A DNA stretch of 64,000 nt from Mucilaginibacter frigoritolerans (GTDB taxonomy: Bacteria; Bacteroidota; Bacteroidia; Sphingobacteriales; Sphingobacteriaceae): NCBI RefSeq assembly GCF_007830615.1, contig NZ_VLLI01000004.1, forward strand, positions 310,001-374,000, given 5' to 3'. The position numbers and the translations under genes were made by a program. The notes under the pieces were generated by a model. The model was not told where the DNA came from. It ran no database searches and worked only from the letters and a program-made list of their open reading frames with translations. Below, one piece after another: positions 14,801 through 25,400 of the stretch; position 1 is the first letter of the stretch; each line of letters begins with the position of its first letter.

Positions 14801-17800
14801 ATGAAATTTCTTTTGAAAAAAAAGAAACCGGCTTTGTTTTGCCCGGCCGGGGGCGGAACGTCTCCCCAACACATTAAAATAAACATTAAACAAATCATGA
14901 GAATCTCGGCGGTAATCATTTTCCTGACTGGCATGAGCTCGCTTGTTTTACAAGCTGCTCCGGGAAAAGCACAGGCGCTCGATCAAATAAAAGTAAGCCT
15001 TACGGTAAAGAACGAATCTCTCAGCAGCGTACTGAAGCGAATGGAGCGTTCTACAAACCTGCATTTTGTATATCCAAGTTCAAAGATTGATAATCTTCAG
15101 GTGGGCCTATTTACGGTGGAAAATACCAGCGTTACCAAAACGTTGGACCTGCTGTTACAACCATTTGGCTTAATATACCGGCAAATTGGTGATAATGTGC
15201 TCATCGATGCGGGCAAGAAAAATGCCGGTGATAAAGTAATGGCTTCACAGATTAATATCAGTGGAAAGGTACTTGATGAATCAGGTTTACCATTACCGGG
15301 AGTAACGGTAAGGGTAAAAAATAGCCCAAAGTCAACAGTAACCGATAATGCTGGAAATTATCATATCAGTGCCGATGAAAATGATGTTTTGATATTCACT
15401 TTTATAGGTTACCAGCAGCTTGATCAGCCTGTAAATGGTAAAATCAGTATCAATGTATCGCTCAAGCCAAGCCTTGGTCAAATGAAGGAAGTGGTGGTTA
15501 TTGGTTATGGTACGCAAACCCGTAAAGATGTAACCACTGCGGTATCATCATTAAGTGCAAGTGATGTAAATGATTTTCCTTCCACAGGTGTAGATAAAGC
15601 CATGACCGGGAAACTGGCGGGCGTACAGGTTTTACAGCCAGATGGTGCGCCTGGTGCCGGTATCTCTATCCATGTTCGTGGAACAGGTACCATTACCGCC
15701 GGAAGTGATCCCCTATATGTTGTTGATGGTGTGCCATTGTCAGATAATGACATTAACGGACCGGGTTTTAAGGTTAATCCCCTGGATGCTATCAACGTTA
15801 ACGATATTGAAAGTGTTGATGTATTGAAAGATGCATCCGCAGCTGCTATTTACGGATCGAGAGGATCAAACGGAGTAGTTATTATCACTACTAAAAGAGG
15901 GAAAAAGGATAAAGTTGATATTAGCCTCAATAGTTATTATGGTATACAGTCGGTAACCAAAGAAATCCCGATGCTGAATGCTACGCAATATGCCCAGTTA
16001 ATTTATGATGCTCATAATAACACCTATTTTAATCAGCTGGCAGCAAAAGGATTAACAGGCAGCGCTACTGACGATAATGCAACGCGTTTAAGCAAATTAG
16101 GCGCTTCGCCTACCAATACCAGTTTGGCCTATCTGTTGCCTCCCGAAATTTTCCCTTACCTGGATGGGCAAAAAGGATTAACCAATACCAACTGGCAAAA
16201 TGCTATTTTCCAGCAGGCGCCTATGCAAAGCCAAACGTTAGCTGTTTCAGGAGGATCTGACAATGTGCAATATTACATTTCCGGCAACTATTTGGACCAG
16301 GATGGTATCGTCATAAATTCGGGTTATAAAAGATATGCGGGCCGCGTAAACCTCGATGCTCATTATAATCATTTAAAGCTGGGTGCAAGCATCAACTATA
16401 ACTATGGCATTATAAAATACGATAATACTGAAGGCGCATTTAATAATGGTAACAATAATATTATTGAAGGTGCATTGGTTGCATCGCCGTTTTTTCCTGT
16501 AAAAAATCCTGATGGCACCTATAATTACAGTCAGTATGCCTGGCAATACTCGCAATCAAATGGTATTAACCCGGTTGCGTTGGCCATGCTAAGAACAGAT
16601 GTTACGAATGAGAAAAAATTATTGACCAATGTTTATGCTGAGTACGAAATTATAAAAGACCTGAAATTTAAGATTTCTTTTGGTACAGACATCAGCGACT
16701 TTAACAGAAGCGAGTTCAATCCTTCTACACTGCCAAATCCTCTTACCCTCACCACGCCATCGGTGCCAACGGCAGATTATATTACCAATCAAATCACCAA
16801 TTGGGTAACCGAAAGTACCTTAACTTACAAAAAGCGATGGGGTGACAACTCTTTACAGGCACTTGGAGGGTATACTCTGCAAAAGGAAATGGCCAATGCT
16901 ACCAATATTGCTGCTACAGGCTTCCCTAATGACCTGGTAAAAACCATTAACGGCGCAACTACGTTAACCATTCCTACTACAGGCAACGGTATTAATGAGT
17001 GGTCGCTTTTATCCGGATTGGCCAGACTTCAGTATAGTTATAAAGACAGGTACCTGCTATCTGCTGCTATCCGAGCAGACGGTTCATCACGCTTCGGGCC
17101 AAGTACTAAATATGGTTATTTCCCTTCGGCTTCGGCAGGCTGGATATTAAGCGATGAAGACTTTATGAAAAGGATAGACTTTATCAGCGCCCTTAAATTA
17201 AGAGCCAGCTATGGTGTAACCGGTAATTTTCAGATAGGTAACTATGCTTATTTATCAACCCTGTCACCATCTAACTATATTTTAGGTGCTTCAAGCGGCA
17301 ACCTTGAGCCAGGATTATATCAATCAACACAGGGCAACCCCAATTTAGGATGGGAAAAAACATCGGCCATTAACTTAGGTGCTGACATTAGTCTGTTTAA
17401 AAATGTATTGAATGCTACCATTGATGTGTATTCAAACAATACCAGCAATTTACTGCTGAATGTTCCGGTTTCCCTGTCTACAGGTTATAGCACTGAACTG
17501 GTTAATATTGGAAAAGTAAATAACCGGGGCCTTGAGTTAACACTTTCTAACACCAGCCAATTGGGTAAATTCAAATGGACAAATAGTGTAAATTATTCGG
17601 CCAACAGAAACAAAGTACTGAGTCTTGGCGGCCAGCAATCCATTATTACCGAAGCCGACAACGTAATTTATTTTATTACGGAAGTAGGTAAACCAATAGG
17701 CAATTATTATACCCTGGTACAAACAGGCGTGTATAAAGATGCTGCCGATATTGCCAACACGCCCGCTAAAGTTCCTGGCGCGCAGCCGGGTGATTTTAAA

Positions 17801-18370
17801 TTTAAAGATGTAAATGGGGATGGAGTTATTGATGGTAATGATAAAACAATAACCGGTAACTATCAGCCCAAATTTACTTATGGATATTCGGGTCAACTGC
17901 AATACGGCATTTTTGATTTAAACGTAGCCGCACAAGGTGTTTACGGCAATACTATAGCCAATATTGCTCAACGGCATTATAATTCAACAGAAAGCTATGG
18001 CAATAATACTACTGATGCGCTGAATAGGTATGTTTCACCGTCTGATCCGGGTAATGGAAAAGTAGCTATTGCTGACAGAAGCGAAACTGGTTTAAATGCA
18101 CAGATCTCCACTTATCATTTATCATCAGGCTCTTATTTACGTATCAGGGATTTAACCTTAGGTGCAACCCTTCCGCAAAAAATGGCGAGGTCAATTGGCT
18201 TTGCAAGTGCCAGGTTATATGTAACTGCCGAAAACCCATTTACTTTCACCAAATACAATGGTTATAACCCGGAAGTAAGTGTAGAAAGTAACCCCCTAAC
18301 ACCCGGAATAGATTATGGTAGCTACCCTGTTTCCAAAACTTTCCTCATCGGTGCAAACCTTAAATTTTAA
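14801..18370 (+). CDS. SusC/RagA-type TonB-dependent outer-membrane transporter with STN domain (locus 1)
   Basis: 1189 residues. An extended N-terminus with a signal segment (MRISAVIIFLTGMSSLVLQA) precedes an STN domain at about 65-130 (LSSVLKRMERSTNLHFVYPS), the part that contacts FecR in sigma-regulating transporters. A carboxypeptidase-D-like beta domain (GKVLDESGLPLPGVTVRVKN), the plug with VVVIGYGTQTRKDVT and IESVDVLKDASAAAIYGSRG, and a 22-stranded barrel follow. The SusD partner begins 20 bases after the stop. Imported substrate is unknown; the only enzyme in the locus is a glycerophosphodiester phosphodiesterase. The ATG at 14891-14893 region is an alternative start that would remove the basic leader. 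Confidence 0.95.
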   Translation: MKFLLKKKKPALFCPAGGGTSPQHIKINIKQIMRISAVIIFLTGMSSLVLQAAPGKAQALDQIKVSLTVKNESLSSVLKRMERSTNLHFVYPSSKIDNLQVGLFTVENTSVTKTLDLLLQPFGLIYRQIGDNVLIDAGKKNAGDKVMASQINISGKVLDESGLPLPGVTVRVKNSPKSTVTDNAGNYHISADENDVLIFTFIGYQQLDQPVNGKISINVSLKPSLGQMKEVVVIGYGTQTRKDVTTAVSSLSASDVNDFPSTGVDKAMTGKLAGVQVLQPDGAPGAGISIHVRGTGTITAGSDPLYVVDGVPLSDNDINGPGFKVNPLDAINVNDIESVDVLKDASAAAIYGSRGSNGVVIITTKRGKKDKVDISLNSYYGIQSVTKEIPMLNATQYAQLIYDAHNNTYFNQLAAKGLTGSATDDNATRLSKLGASPTNTSLAYLLPPEIFPYLDGQKGLTNTNWQNAIFQQAPMQSQTLAVSGGSDNVQYYISGNYLDQDGIVINSGYKRYAGRVNLDAHYNHLKLGASINYNYGIIKYDNTEGAFNNGNNNIIEGALVASPFFPVKNPDGTYNYSQYAWQYSQSNGINPVALAMLRTDVTNEKKLLTNVYAEYEIIKDLKFKISFGTDISDFNRSEFNPSTLPNPLTLTTPSVPTADYITNQITNWVTESTLTYKKRWGDNSLQALGGYTLQKEMANATNIAATGFPNDLVKTINGATTLTIPTTGNGINEWSLLSGLARLQYSYKDRYLLSAAIRADGSSRFGPSTKYGYFPSASAGWILSDEDFMKRIDFISALKLRASYGVTGNFQIGNYAYLSTLSPSNYILGASSGNLEPGLYQSTQGNPNLGWEKTSAINLGADISLFKNVLNATIDVYSNNTSNLLLNVPVSLSTGYSTELVNIGKVNNRGLELTLSNTSQLGKFKWTNSVNYSANRNKVLSLGGQQSIITEADNVIYFITEVGKPIGNYYTLVQTGVYKDAADIANTPAKVPGAQPGDFKFKDVNGDGVIDGNDKTITGNYQPKFTYGYSGQLQYGIFDLNVAAQGVYGNTIANIAQRHYNSTESYGNNTTDALNRYVSPSDPGNGKVAIADRSETGLNAQISTYHLSSGSYLRIRDLTLGATLPQKMARSIGFASARLYVTAENPFTFTKYNGYNPEVSVESNPLTPGIDYGSYPVSKTFLIGANLKF

Positions 18371-18389
18371 CCGCTAAAAAAGTTTAAAA

Positions 18390-19775
18390 ATGAAAAAATC
18401 ATTATCATTGATCATTATATGCTGCTTTACATTGCTATCATGTAAAAAAAGCTTTTTAACGCTGCTGCCGCAATCGCAGGCAACGTCTGCTGCATTTTAT
18501 AAAACTACGGCAGATATTACCAACGCAGTAAATGCCTCCTATGCACCACTTCAGGGCATGTATTACGGAACATTCATAGATATGATGGAAGCCCGCGGCG
18601 ATAATGTTGAAAACCTGAATCCGGGCGCAAATGCCGGAACGGAATACAACATTGATCAATTTTTGGCAAAAGCCGATAATACAGATGTACAAAATACCTG
18701 GGGCAATATCTATAATGGCATCTCCAGGTGCAATAATACCCTTATTCATCTGGATGTAGTAACATCACCCACGCTGAAAAACCAGTATGAAGGCGAGCTG
18801 AAGTTTTTACGGGCGCTTCATTATTTTAACATTGTAAGGATGTGGGGTGCTGCACCTTTGGTTTTAAGCCCTATAACTGCGGCCGATGCTGCAAAGATCA
18901 ACAGAAGTTCGGTACAGGATGTTTACGCGGCTATTGAAAGTGACCTTACCCGGGCAATATCAGTTTTACCCGTATCCTATACCAGTGCCGCAGATTTGGG
19001 CCGGGCAACACAGGGCGCGGCAAAAGCTTTGTTAGGGAAAGTATATCTTACGGAAGCAAAATATCCGCAAGCAGTTAGTATTTTAAAGGATCTGATCGGC
19101 TCAACCAATGCTTATGGCTATACATTGCTGCCAAATGTGGCCTCTGTATTTGATGTTAATAATAAAATGAATGCCGAGATTATTTTTGCAGTGCGCTTTA
19201 ATAAAACTATTGCCAATCAGGGGCATAGCCTTCCTCCTTATTTTAATCAGCCGGGCCTGGATCCAAAACTGATCAGTGCATACGGACCAACAGATGCCAG
19301 GGCCGATCTGCTAAATACCATTACCCTTGATGCGAATGACAAGCCGGTAAAAAAATATTACGATACTTTTGATCCTAATACCAAAACATTGGGTAATGAT
19401 TTTATTGTATTGAGATATGCTGACGTTTTATTAATGTATGCTGAAGCGGAAAACGAAATTGCTTATTCTGCCGATGATTTTACCTACCTGAATGCTGTAC
19501 GGGCAAGGGCCGGAGCTACCACTTTTTCACAAACGGACTTACCAGATCAGGCAAGCTTCAGAACAGCAGTATTGCAGGAACGAAGACTGGAATTACCGCT
19601 TGAACTGAGTAGGTGGTTTGACCTGATCCGTACCAACACCGCTATTGCGGCACTCAAAAATTCAGGCCTTACACCAATTACTATTCAAGCTTACCAGTAT
19701 CTTTACCCGATACCGCAAACCGAGCTTAATATATCAACTAACAAATCTGGCTTTACTCAAAATCCGGGTTATTAA
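18390..19775 (+). CDS. SusD/RagB-type nutrient-binding outer-membrane lipoprotein (locus 1)
   Basis: 461 residues with a lipoprotein signal (IIICCFTLLSC, lipid Cys at residue 18). TPR-like helices carry the usual SusD segments: NTWGNIYNGISRCNN, GELKFLRALHYFNIVRMWG, AKALLGKVYLTEAKY and, near the end, RYADVLLMYAEAENEI with RRLELPLELSRWFDLIRT. It caps the SusC barrel and binds the glycan or other ligand on the cell surface. It directly follows its SusC. This is the standard SusD_RagB layout, whereas the partners in loci 2 and 3a are of the SusD-like_2 type. Confidence 0.94.
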   Translation: MKKSLSLIIICCFTLLSCKKSFLTLLPQSQATSAAFYKTTADITNAVNASYAPLQGMYYGTFIDMMEARGDNVENLNPGANAGTEYNIDQFLAKADNTDVQNTWGNIYNGISRCNNTLIHLDVVTSPTLKNQYEGELKFLRALHYFNIVRMWGAAPLVLSPITAADAAKINRSSVQDVYAAIESDLTRAISVLPVSYTSAADLGRATQGAAKALLGKVYLTEAKYPQAVSILKDLIGSTNAYGYTLLPNVASVFDVNNKMNAEIIFAVRFNKTIANQGHSLPPYFNQPGLDPKLISAYGPTDARADLLNTITLDANDKPVKKYYDTFDPNTKTLGNDFIVLRYADVLLMYAEAENEIAYSADDFTYLNAVRARAGATTFSQTDLPDQASFRTAVLQERRLELPLELSRWFDLIRTNTAIAALKNSGLTPITIQAYQYLYPIPQTELNISTNKSGFTQNPGY

Positions 19776-19785
19776 TAAAAATTAT

Positions 19786-19816
19786 AAGAGAGCATCTATT
19801 AGGATGCTCTCTTAAT
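19786..19816 (+). terminator. Rho-independent-type hairpin between susD and the GDPD gene
   Basis: AAGAGAGCATC (19786-19796) and GATGCTCTCTT (19803-19813) form a perfect 11-bp stem with a 6-base loop. The T-tract is short, so it may only reduce transcription into the phosphodiesterase gene. Confidence 0.65.
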
Positions 19817-19828
19817 TAGCATACTATT

Positions 19829-20731
19829 ATGAAAAACTTTTTTAAAAATCTGGCTTTATCCGCAGCAATGCTTTTTAGTTTGAGTTCTTACGGACAGGTT
19901 GAAAATATTTTAAAGCATCTGCATAACCCGAATGATAATGGAATTATGGTAACTGCCCACCGGGGCGACTGGCGCAATGCTCCCGAAAATTCATTGCAGG
20001 CTTATAAGCTCGCCATTGAAATGGGAGTTGATGTAATAGAGGTGGACCTGAATAAAACCAGCGATGGAGTAATTGTGATAATGCACGATGAAACGATTGA
20101 CCGTACAACCGATGGTAAAGGAAAACCATCAGACTACACGCTTGCACAGCTTAAAAAGTTTCACCTCAGAAATGGCATAGGTGTTATTACTAAACATACC
20201 ATTCCTACACTGGAAGAAGTGATGGAACTGGCTAAGGGGAAAGTTTTGGTTAATCTTGATAAAAGCCTTCCTTACTATAATGAAGCCTACCAGGTACTAA
20301 AAAAAACGGGGACATTGCAGCAGGCTATCTTCAAAACAGATCTTCCATATCAGGATGTTCGTGTAAAATATCCGGTTATATTAGATAGTATTACTTTTAT
20401 GCCTGTAGTTTACCTGGATAAGCCAACCGCCAAACAGATAATTAACGAATATCAAAAAGAGATAAAGCCGGTTGCATTCGAGCTTATATTTCATAAAGAC
20501 ACTTCGGGTGTTTTGTCAGACAATGCTTTCATAAAAAAGCATGGGGCCAAGATCTGGATAAATTCACTGTGGCCAAGTTTAAACGGCGGTCATAATGATG
20601 ATTTGGCTGTAGATGAATCCAATACCAAGGACAGTTGGGACTGGCTGATTGCTCACGGCGCAACCATGATACAAACAGACAGGCCAAAAGAGCTTTTAAA
20701 TTACTTACGAAAAAGGTCATTACATCAATAA
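19829..20731 (+). CDS. Glycerophosphodiester phosphodiesterase family protein
   Basis: 300 residues with a signal peptide (FKNLALSAAMLFSLSSYGQ). It hydrolyses glycerophosphodiesters to an alcohol and glycerol-3-phosphate in known members. The catalytic signature is complete: H44-R45-G46 with APEN, E71-V-D73 (EVDLNKTSDG), and H86 (IMHDETIDRTTDG). The C-terminal part has MIQTDRPKELLNYL. It is periplasmic or secreted. As the last gene of locus 1 it suggests the SusC/D pair may import a glycerophosphodiester or a polymer containing such links, but this is inferred. It is followed by a bidirectional terminator. Confidence 0.9.
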   Translation: MKNFFKNLALSAAMLFSLSSYGQVENILKHLHNPNDNGIMVTAHRGDWRNAPENSLQAYKLAIEMGVDVIEVDLNKTSDGVIVIMHDETIDRTTDGKGKPSDYTLAQLKKFHLRNGIGVITKHTIPTLEEVMELAKGKVLVNLDKSLPYYNEAYQVLKKTGTLQQAIFKTDLPYQDVRVKYPVILDSITFMPVVYLDKPTAKQIINEYQKEIKPVAFELIFHKDTSGVLSDNAFIKKHGAKIWINSLWPSLNGGHNDDLAVDESNTKDSWDWLIAHGATMIQTDRPKELLNYLRKRSLHQ

Positions 20732-20745
20732 CGATAACGAAAAAG

Positions 20746-20768
20746 CCACTTAAAAAGTGGTTTTTTTT
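20746..20768. terminator. Bidirectional terminator between loci 1 and 2
   Basis: CCACTT (20746-20751) and AAGTGG (20755-20760) with loop AAA are flanked by AAAAAG on the left and TTTTTTTT on the right. It can therefore end both the rightward GDPD transcript and the leftward SusD transcript, which converge here. Confidence 0.8.
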
Positions 20769-20806
20769 ATTTATGACAGATAGGTGACCATCCTGCAAAT
20801 GGATGA

Positions 20807-22405
20807 TTATTTATCCCACCAAACCCTTGAGGTTAAAACGTCACCACCGGGCAGGCGGGCAACAGCAGCTTTATAGTTAGTTGGGTTAGTTAATATTTCT
20901 GTCGATAGGTAAATCATTCTTCGGGGTATGGTTCCCATTGTTACATTTCCGGAATAATTTATGGCAGTAAGCGCCGGATATCCTGACCTTTTCCAGTTAA
21001 ACCAGTTCTCAATAAAGTTAAAATTTGTTCCTGTAGCTATCCAGTATTGGGTATTGATCATTTGCAATGAATTGTTCATCGTCGACATATCCAACGGATT
21101 TGAGTTCAGGTAGTTAGTAATGGAAGCAGCACTTACACTGGTTTGGGCATCCAACTGGGTGAGCGACTGGAAAGCGCCGGTTACCCCGTTTGCATAATGT
21201 TGTTGGGCAGAGCCCTCGATATTCCATCCGCGTACTTTTGCTTCGGCTAGTAATAGCTCCGTTTCTGCATAAGTAAACACCAGGATAGATTCGCCTAATT
21301 TAAGATATACATTGGTGCGGGGTCTGGAGTAATTACCTAATGCCGCAAAATCGGCCCCTGTTCCGGTTCCTCCTGGGTAGCCCGGAGATTTGCTGATATC
21401 TGTGGCTCCGCCTAAAAGGTCATATCCATTTGGCATGCCTCGTTGTAATGAGGAATCCGGATTGCCAGAAAGTGTTTCATCGCCGTTATTGGCTAAACCG
21501 GGTGCCGGTATTTCTCCAATTACGCTAAGCCTGGGGTCCTGCGTTTGTCTTAAATAATCAATCAGCGTTTTGCTCCATCGTACCTGTTCATAGTCAGTAA
21601 GTGTCCTCATGGCTATTGAGGTACCGTTCTGGCTGGCTGAATTTGTTGCATCGGTTTGTACAATGGCATTGTCGCTTACATCATTAAAAGTACCGCCTGT
21701 CGCTGCTTTTTCTGCCCATTTTTGGGCTGTAGCAGGATCAACCTTGGTAAGCCGCATGGCTATCCGCAGCATTAACGAATAACCGAATTTTTTCCAGCGT
21801 GTTATGTCCCCATTATAGAAGAGGTCGGCAGTTGGTTTTGGCCGGTTAACATCCAGTTTCGAAATGGCGTTGTCAAGATCGGTTAACATCTCATTGTAAA
21901 TGCTTTGCTGGGTATCATAAACCGGATATTTAATACCTTGTTGGGCCATATCAGCCTGCGAATAAGGGCAGTCGCCATACATATCAGTAGTTCGTTGTAA
22001 AATGAATACAAACATAATGTTGCCGATATTGATAAGGTTGGAGTATGCTGCCGAATCTTTTTGAATACAAAGCTGCTGCATTTCCCTTATGTTGCCTGCT
22101 TCCGTATAACCTTCCCTGAATATCGCCCCCTGATAATCGGTAAAATTTCCTTCGTTAATATATTTATCGCCGTTGTTGTAATAATAATAAGTTGATGCCA
22201 ATACCTGCATCATGGTACTTTCATAAACTAATTGATAGTAACCGGTATTTGCATAATTTAACTGTGCCGTTGAGAGCAGGTTGTTAGGATCGAAATTGGC
22301 AGATGTTGATTTTGATGGATCTGTGTTGATGTTATTTAACTGCGATTTAGTGCAGCTGGTTAAAAAAATAATCCCCGTAAGTATGGTAAAAAAAGTTAGT
22401 TTCAT
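20807..22405 (-). CDS. SusD-like_2 family outer-membrane lipoprotein (locus 2)
   Basis: 532 residues with a lipoprotein signal (FFTILTGIIFLTSC, Cys 18). Characteristic SusD-like_2 features are NIMFVFILQRTTDMYGDCPYSQ, DITRWKKFGYSLMLRIAMRLTKVDPATAQ, ILVFTYAETELLLAEAKVRGW and the closing GGDVLTSRVWWDK. It starts 7 bases after its SusC stops. Surface ligand binding is expected; the ligand is unknown because the locus has no enzyme gene. It is the last gene of the four-gene minus-strand operon. Confidence 0.93.
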   Translation of the reverse strand: MKLTFFTILTGIIFLTSCTKSQLNNINTDPSKSTSANFDPNNLLSTAQLNYANTGYYQLVYESTMMQVLASTYYYYNNGDKYINEGNFTDYQGAIFREGYTEAGNIREMQQLCIQKDSAAYSNLINIGNIMFVFILQRTTDMYGDCPYSQADMAQQGIKYPVYDTQQSIYNEMLTDLDNAISKLDVNRPKPTADLFYNGDITRWKKFGYSLMLRIAMRLTKVDPATAQKWAEKAATGGTFNDVSDNAIVQTDATNSASQNGTSIAMRTLTDYEQVRWSKTLIDYLRQTQDPRLSVIGEIPAPGLANNGDETLSGNPDSSLQRGMPNGYDLLGGATDISKSPGYPGGTGTGADFAALGNYSRPRTNVYLKLGESILVFTYAETELLLAEAKVRGWNIEGSAQQHYANGVTGAFQSLTQLDAQTSVSAASITNYLNSNPLDMSTMNNSLQMINTQYWIATGTNFNFIENWFNWKRSGYPALTAINYSGNVTMGTIPRRMIYLSTEILTNPTNYKAAVARLPGGDVLTSRVWWDK

Positions 22406-22411
22406 CTCACA

Positions 22412-25400
22412 TCACTTAAATTTAAAATTCAGGTTAAATCCAAAAGTTCGTGTAGCCGGTAATGATTCACCTTCTATGCCAGCATAAGTAAGATCTGGCG
22501 AAAACTCCGATTCAGGATCAATATTTTTGGTATACTTTAATATGGTGAAAATATTACGGCCTACCAGGCTCACTGTAACAGTACGGAACAAATTCCCCAA
22601 AAATGATGGCATAATTTCGTATCCGAGTATAAGCTGCCTGAACTTAATAAAGCTGCCGTTTAATACAGACAGGGTTGAAATATTGGTTGCAAGTTGCGGA
22701 TAGTAATTGTAAGCCGGTACGTTTATGGTATTGGTCTGCCCATTATCATTTACACCTTTTGCCACTATCCCGGTTTCGCGCCCAACCAGGGTTGCTTTGT
22801 TAAGCCCATACACGTATGAATAATCCTCGGTAGCAGAAAGCACCTTGTTGCCAAACTTGTAATCTATCAAAAATGAAAGATTGAATTTTTTGTACTTGAA
22901 AGAGTTGGTAAAACCGCCGTAAAAAGTGGGCAAGGTGCCGCCCATTGCCTTTAACGGACCACGCTCGGGTATGCCATCGCTGCCGATAATGATGTTTCCC
23001 GCACTATCCCTTTTATAATCATAAGCCATAACCTGGGTAATAGATTTGCCAACCACCAACGCCGTGTTTGCGTTTAGTGGCCTGTAGGTGCCGGTTAATA
23101 AATATTGACTTGAGCCATCAATAGATAACAGCACATTATGTACCTGGCTAAAATTAATACTGGCGTTCCATGAAAAACTTGTTGTGCGGATCAGCCCGCC
23201 CGACAGCATAAGCTCCAGGCCCGTATTTTGGGTTTTCCCTACATTAACATATGCCGAAGTAAAGCCGGTGGCTACAGATTGCTGTGCATTGGTAATTTCA
23301 TTGTGCGTTATCCGGTTAAAATAAGTGGCATCCAGCGTAAGCCTGTTTTGAAAAAAAGATAAGTTTACCCCTGTTTCAAATTCGGTTAGCGTAAATGGTT
23401 TTAAGTTATAGTTGGGTAACTCGGCCGAAAAACTTCCTAACGGGATACCGTTTACCGTATTGTTTGAGGTAAAATACAGCTGCGTAGTATAGGGTTGCGA
23501 AGGCTCGCCGCTTGTTTTTGCGTAGCTGATCCTGAATTTTCCGGAACTTAACCAGGGGATTGCCAGCAAGTTTGAAAATAAAAAACTCCCGGAAACTCCC
23601 GGCACAAAAATGCCGCGGCTAACCGGGGGCAGCGTTGAAAAAATATCATATCTGCCCGTTGCCGTAATATCGAGCAGGTTTTTAAAATCGAAGTCGGCCG
23701 AATAATAAGCAGATTCAGTTACAATTTCCGATATATCATAATTGGAGCTACTGCTCACCAGGTTAGATGGTGTATACAAATAAGGTATGATAAATTGCGA
23801 GCCGGTAATTTCGGTAAGATTGTACTGCCGCCGTCGAAAGTTTCCTCCTGCAGAAAAATTTAACGTAAGATCACGCGCTAGTTTTTTATTTGCCAGAAAA
23901 AGCAGGTCAGCATTCAGCTCACCCGTTTGCGATTTGCTGAGCCCGTTTAAGCCGCCCTGTTCATTAACCGTAAATGCAGTGCCCGTCGGCAAAACATTTA
24001 GCAAGCCATCATTACTGATGTCATAGCCAAGCCTCCCCTGCAAATAAACATTATCAGAGAAATTGTATTTTAAAACGGTTGCCGTTATAAAGCGGTTGCG
24101 TGTTGAATTATCAACCTGTTTATTAATAACAAAATAGGGATTTGTAATATAAACATTGCTGTTCCATTGCGATTCGTTGCCCGTTACCGGGTTGTAGCCC
24201 GGTTTTAAACTGAGTTGATTGGCGCTGGTAGCCAAAAACTCAATGCCATAATTGGCGTTCATGGGCCCGTCGCTTAAATACGACCTGGTTTTAGCCATTT
24301 CGTAAATATAACTTCCGTTAAAACTAAGTTTTAATTTATCGGTGATATCATAAGAAGTATTAAGGTTAAAAGTTTTCCTGTTAAGGCCGCTGTTTGGAAC
24401 GATGGATTCGTAGTTAAGATTGGAGGCCGAAGCCCTGAATGCAGCCTTTGAGTTACCGCCGCTAACCGAAATGGTATTGGTTAAGGCGGGTGCATTGCGG
24501 TAAAACTCATCAATATTGTTTTTTACTGCCGAATAGGGATAATAATTGCCATCCGATTGTATGGTAGGCTTTCCATCAAGTTTTTCGCCCCAGCTTAACA
24601 TGCCCGATGCTATGGCACTCTGTACATTTTGTGGGCGCTCGTTTTGTGAACCCTGCCCATATACATATTGAAAGTCAGTATTATTTACGGCATGATCGAA
24701 GGAAAGATTTAAATTGTATTCTACCAGCGTGGCGGAGTTTTTTTCTCCTGTTTTTGTGTTGATCAGGATCACACCATTTGCTGCCCTTGCCCCATAAAGT
24801 GCCGAAGCTGCCGAACCTTTCAATACAGTAATGCTCTCAATATCATCAGGGTTGATATTGCTGAACCCATCGCCATAATCGGCGCCCCCATATTCATTTG
24901 CACTGCCACGCTGTGTATTATCAATCGGAACGCCATCTAAAACAAGCAGTGGCGAACCTGCATTCATACTGGCAGCGCCCCGGAGCAATAACCTGGAAGA
25001 CGATGCTGGCCCTCCGTAAGTGCCACTTACGTTCAAACCGGCCACCTGGCCCTCCAGTGACATGGCAACATTAGCCTCCCGGGCCGTTGTTAAGTCGGCT
25101 CCTGGTATAGAGGCAACGGAGTAACCCACTTTCCAATTTTCTTTTTTGATGTTTAAGGCGGTAACCACTACTTCATCCAAACTATGGTAAGCGTTTTGAA
25201 GGGTTATTTTCAGGGGTTGATCGGTTGCTGTAATTATCGCCTGTTGCGTGTTATAACCAATATTTGAAACTTCAATTGTTGCCCCTTTTATGCTAGTAAT
25301 TACAAATCGGCCTTGCTTATCAGTTTCAGTACCATAGTTGCTGTTTTTTATCCTGACAGATGCTCCGCTGATGGGCTCGCCTTCTTCGTTAGTTACAATG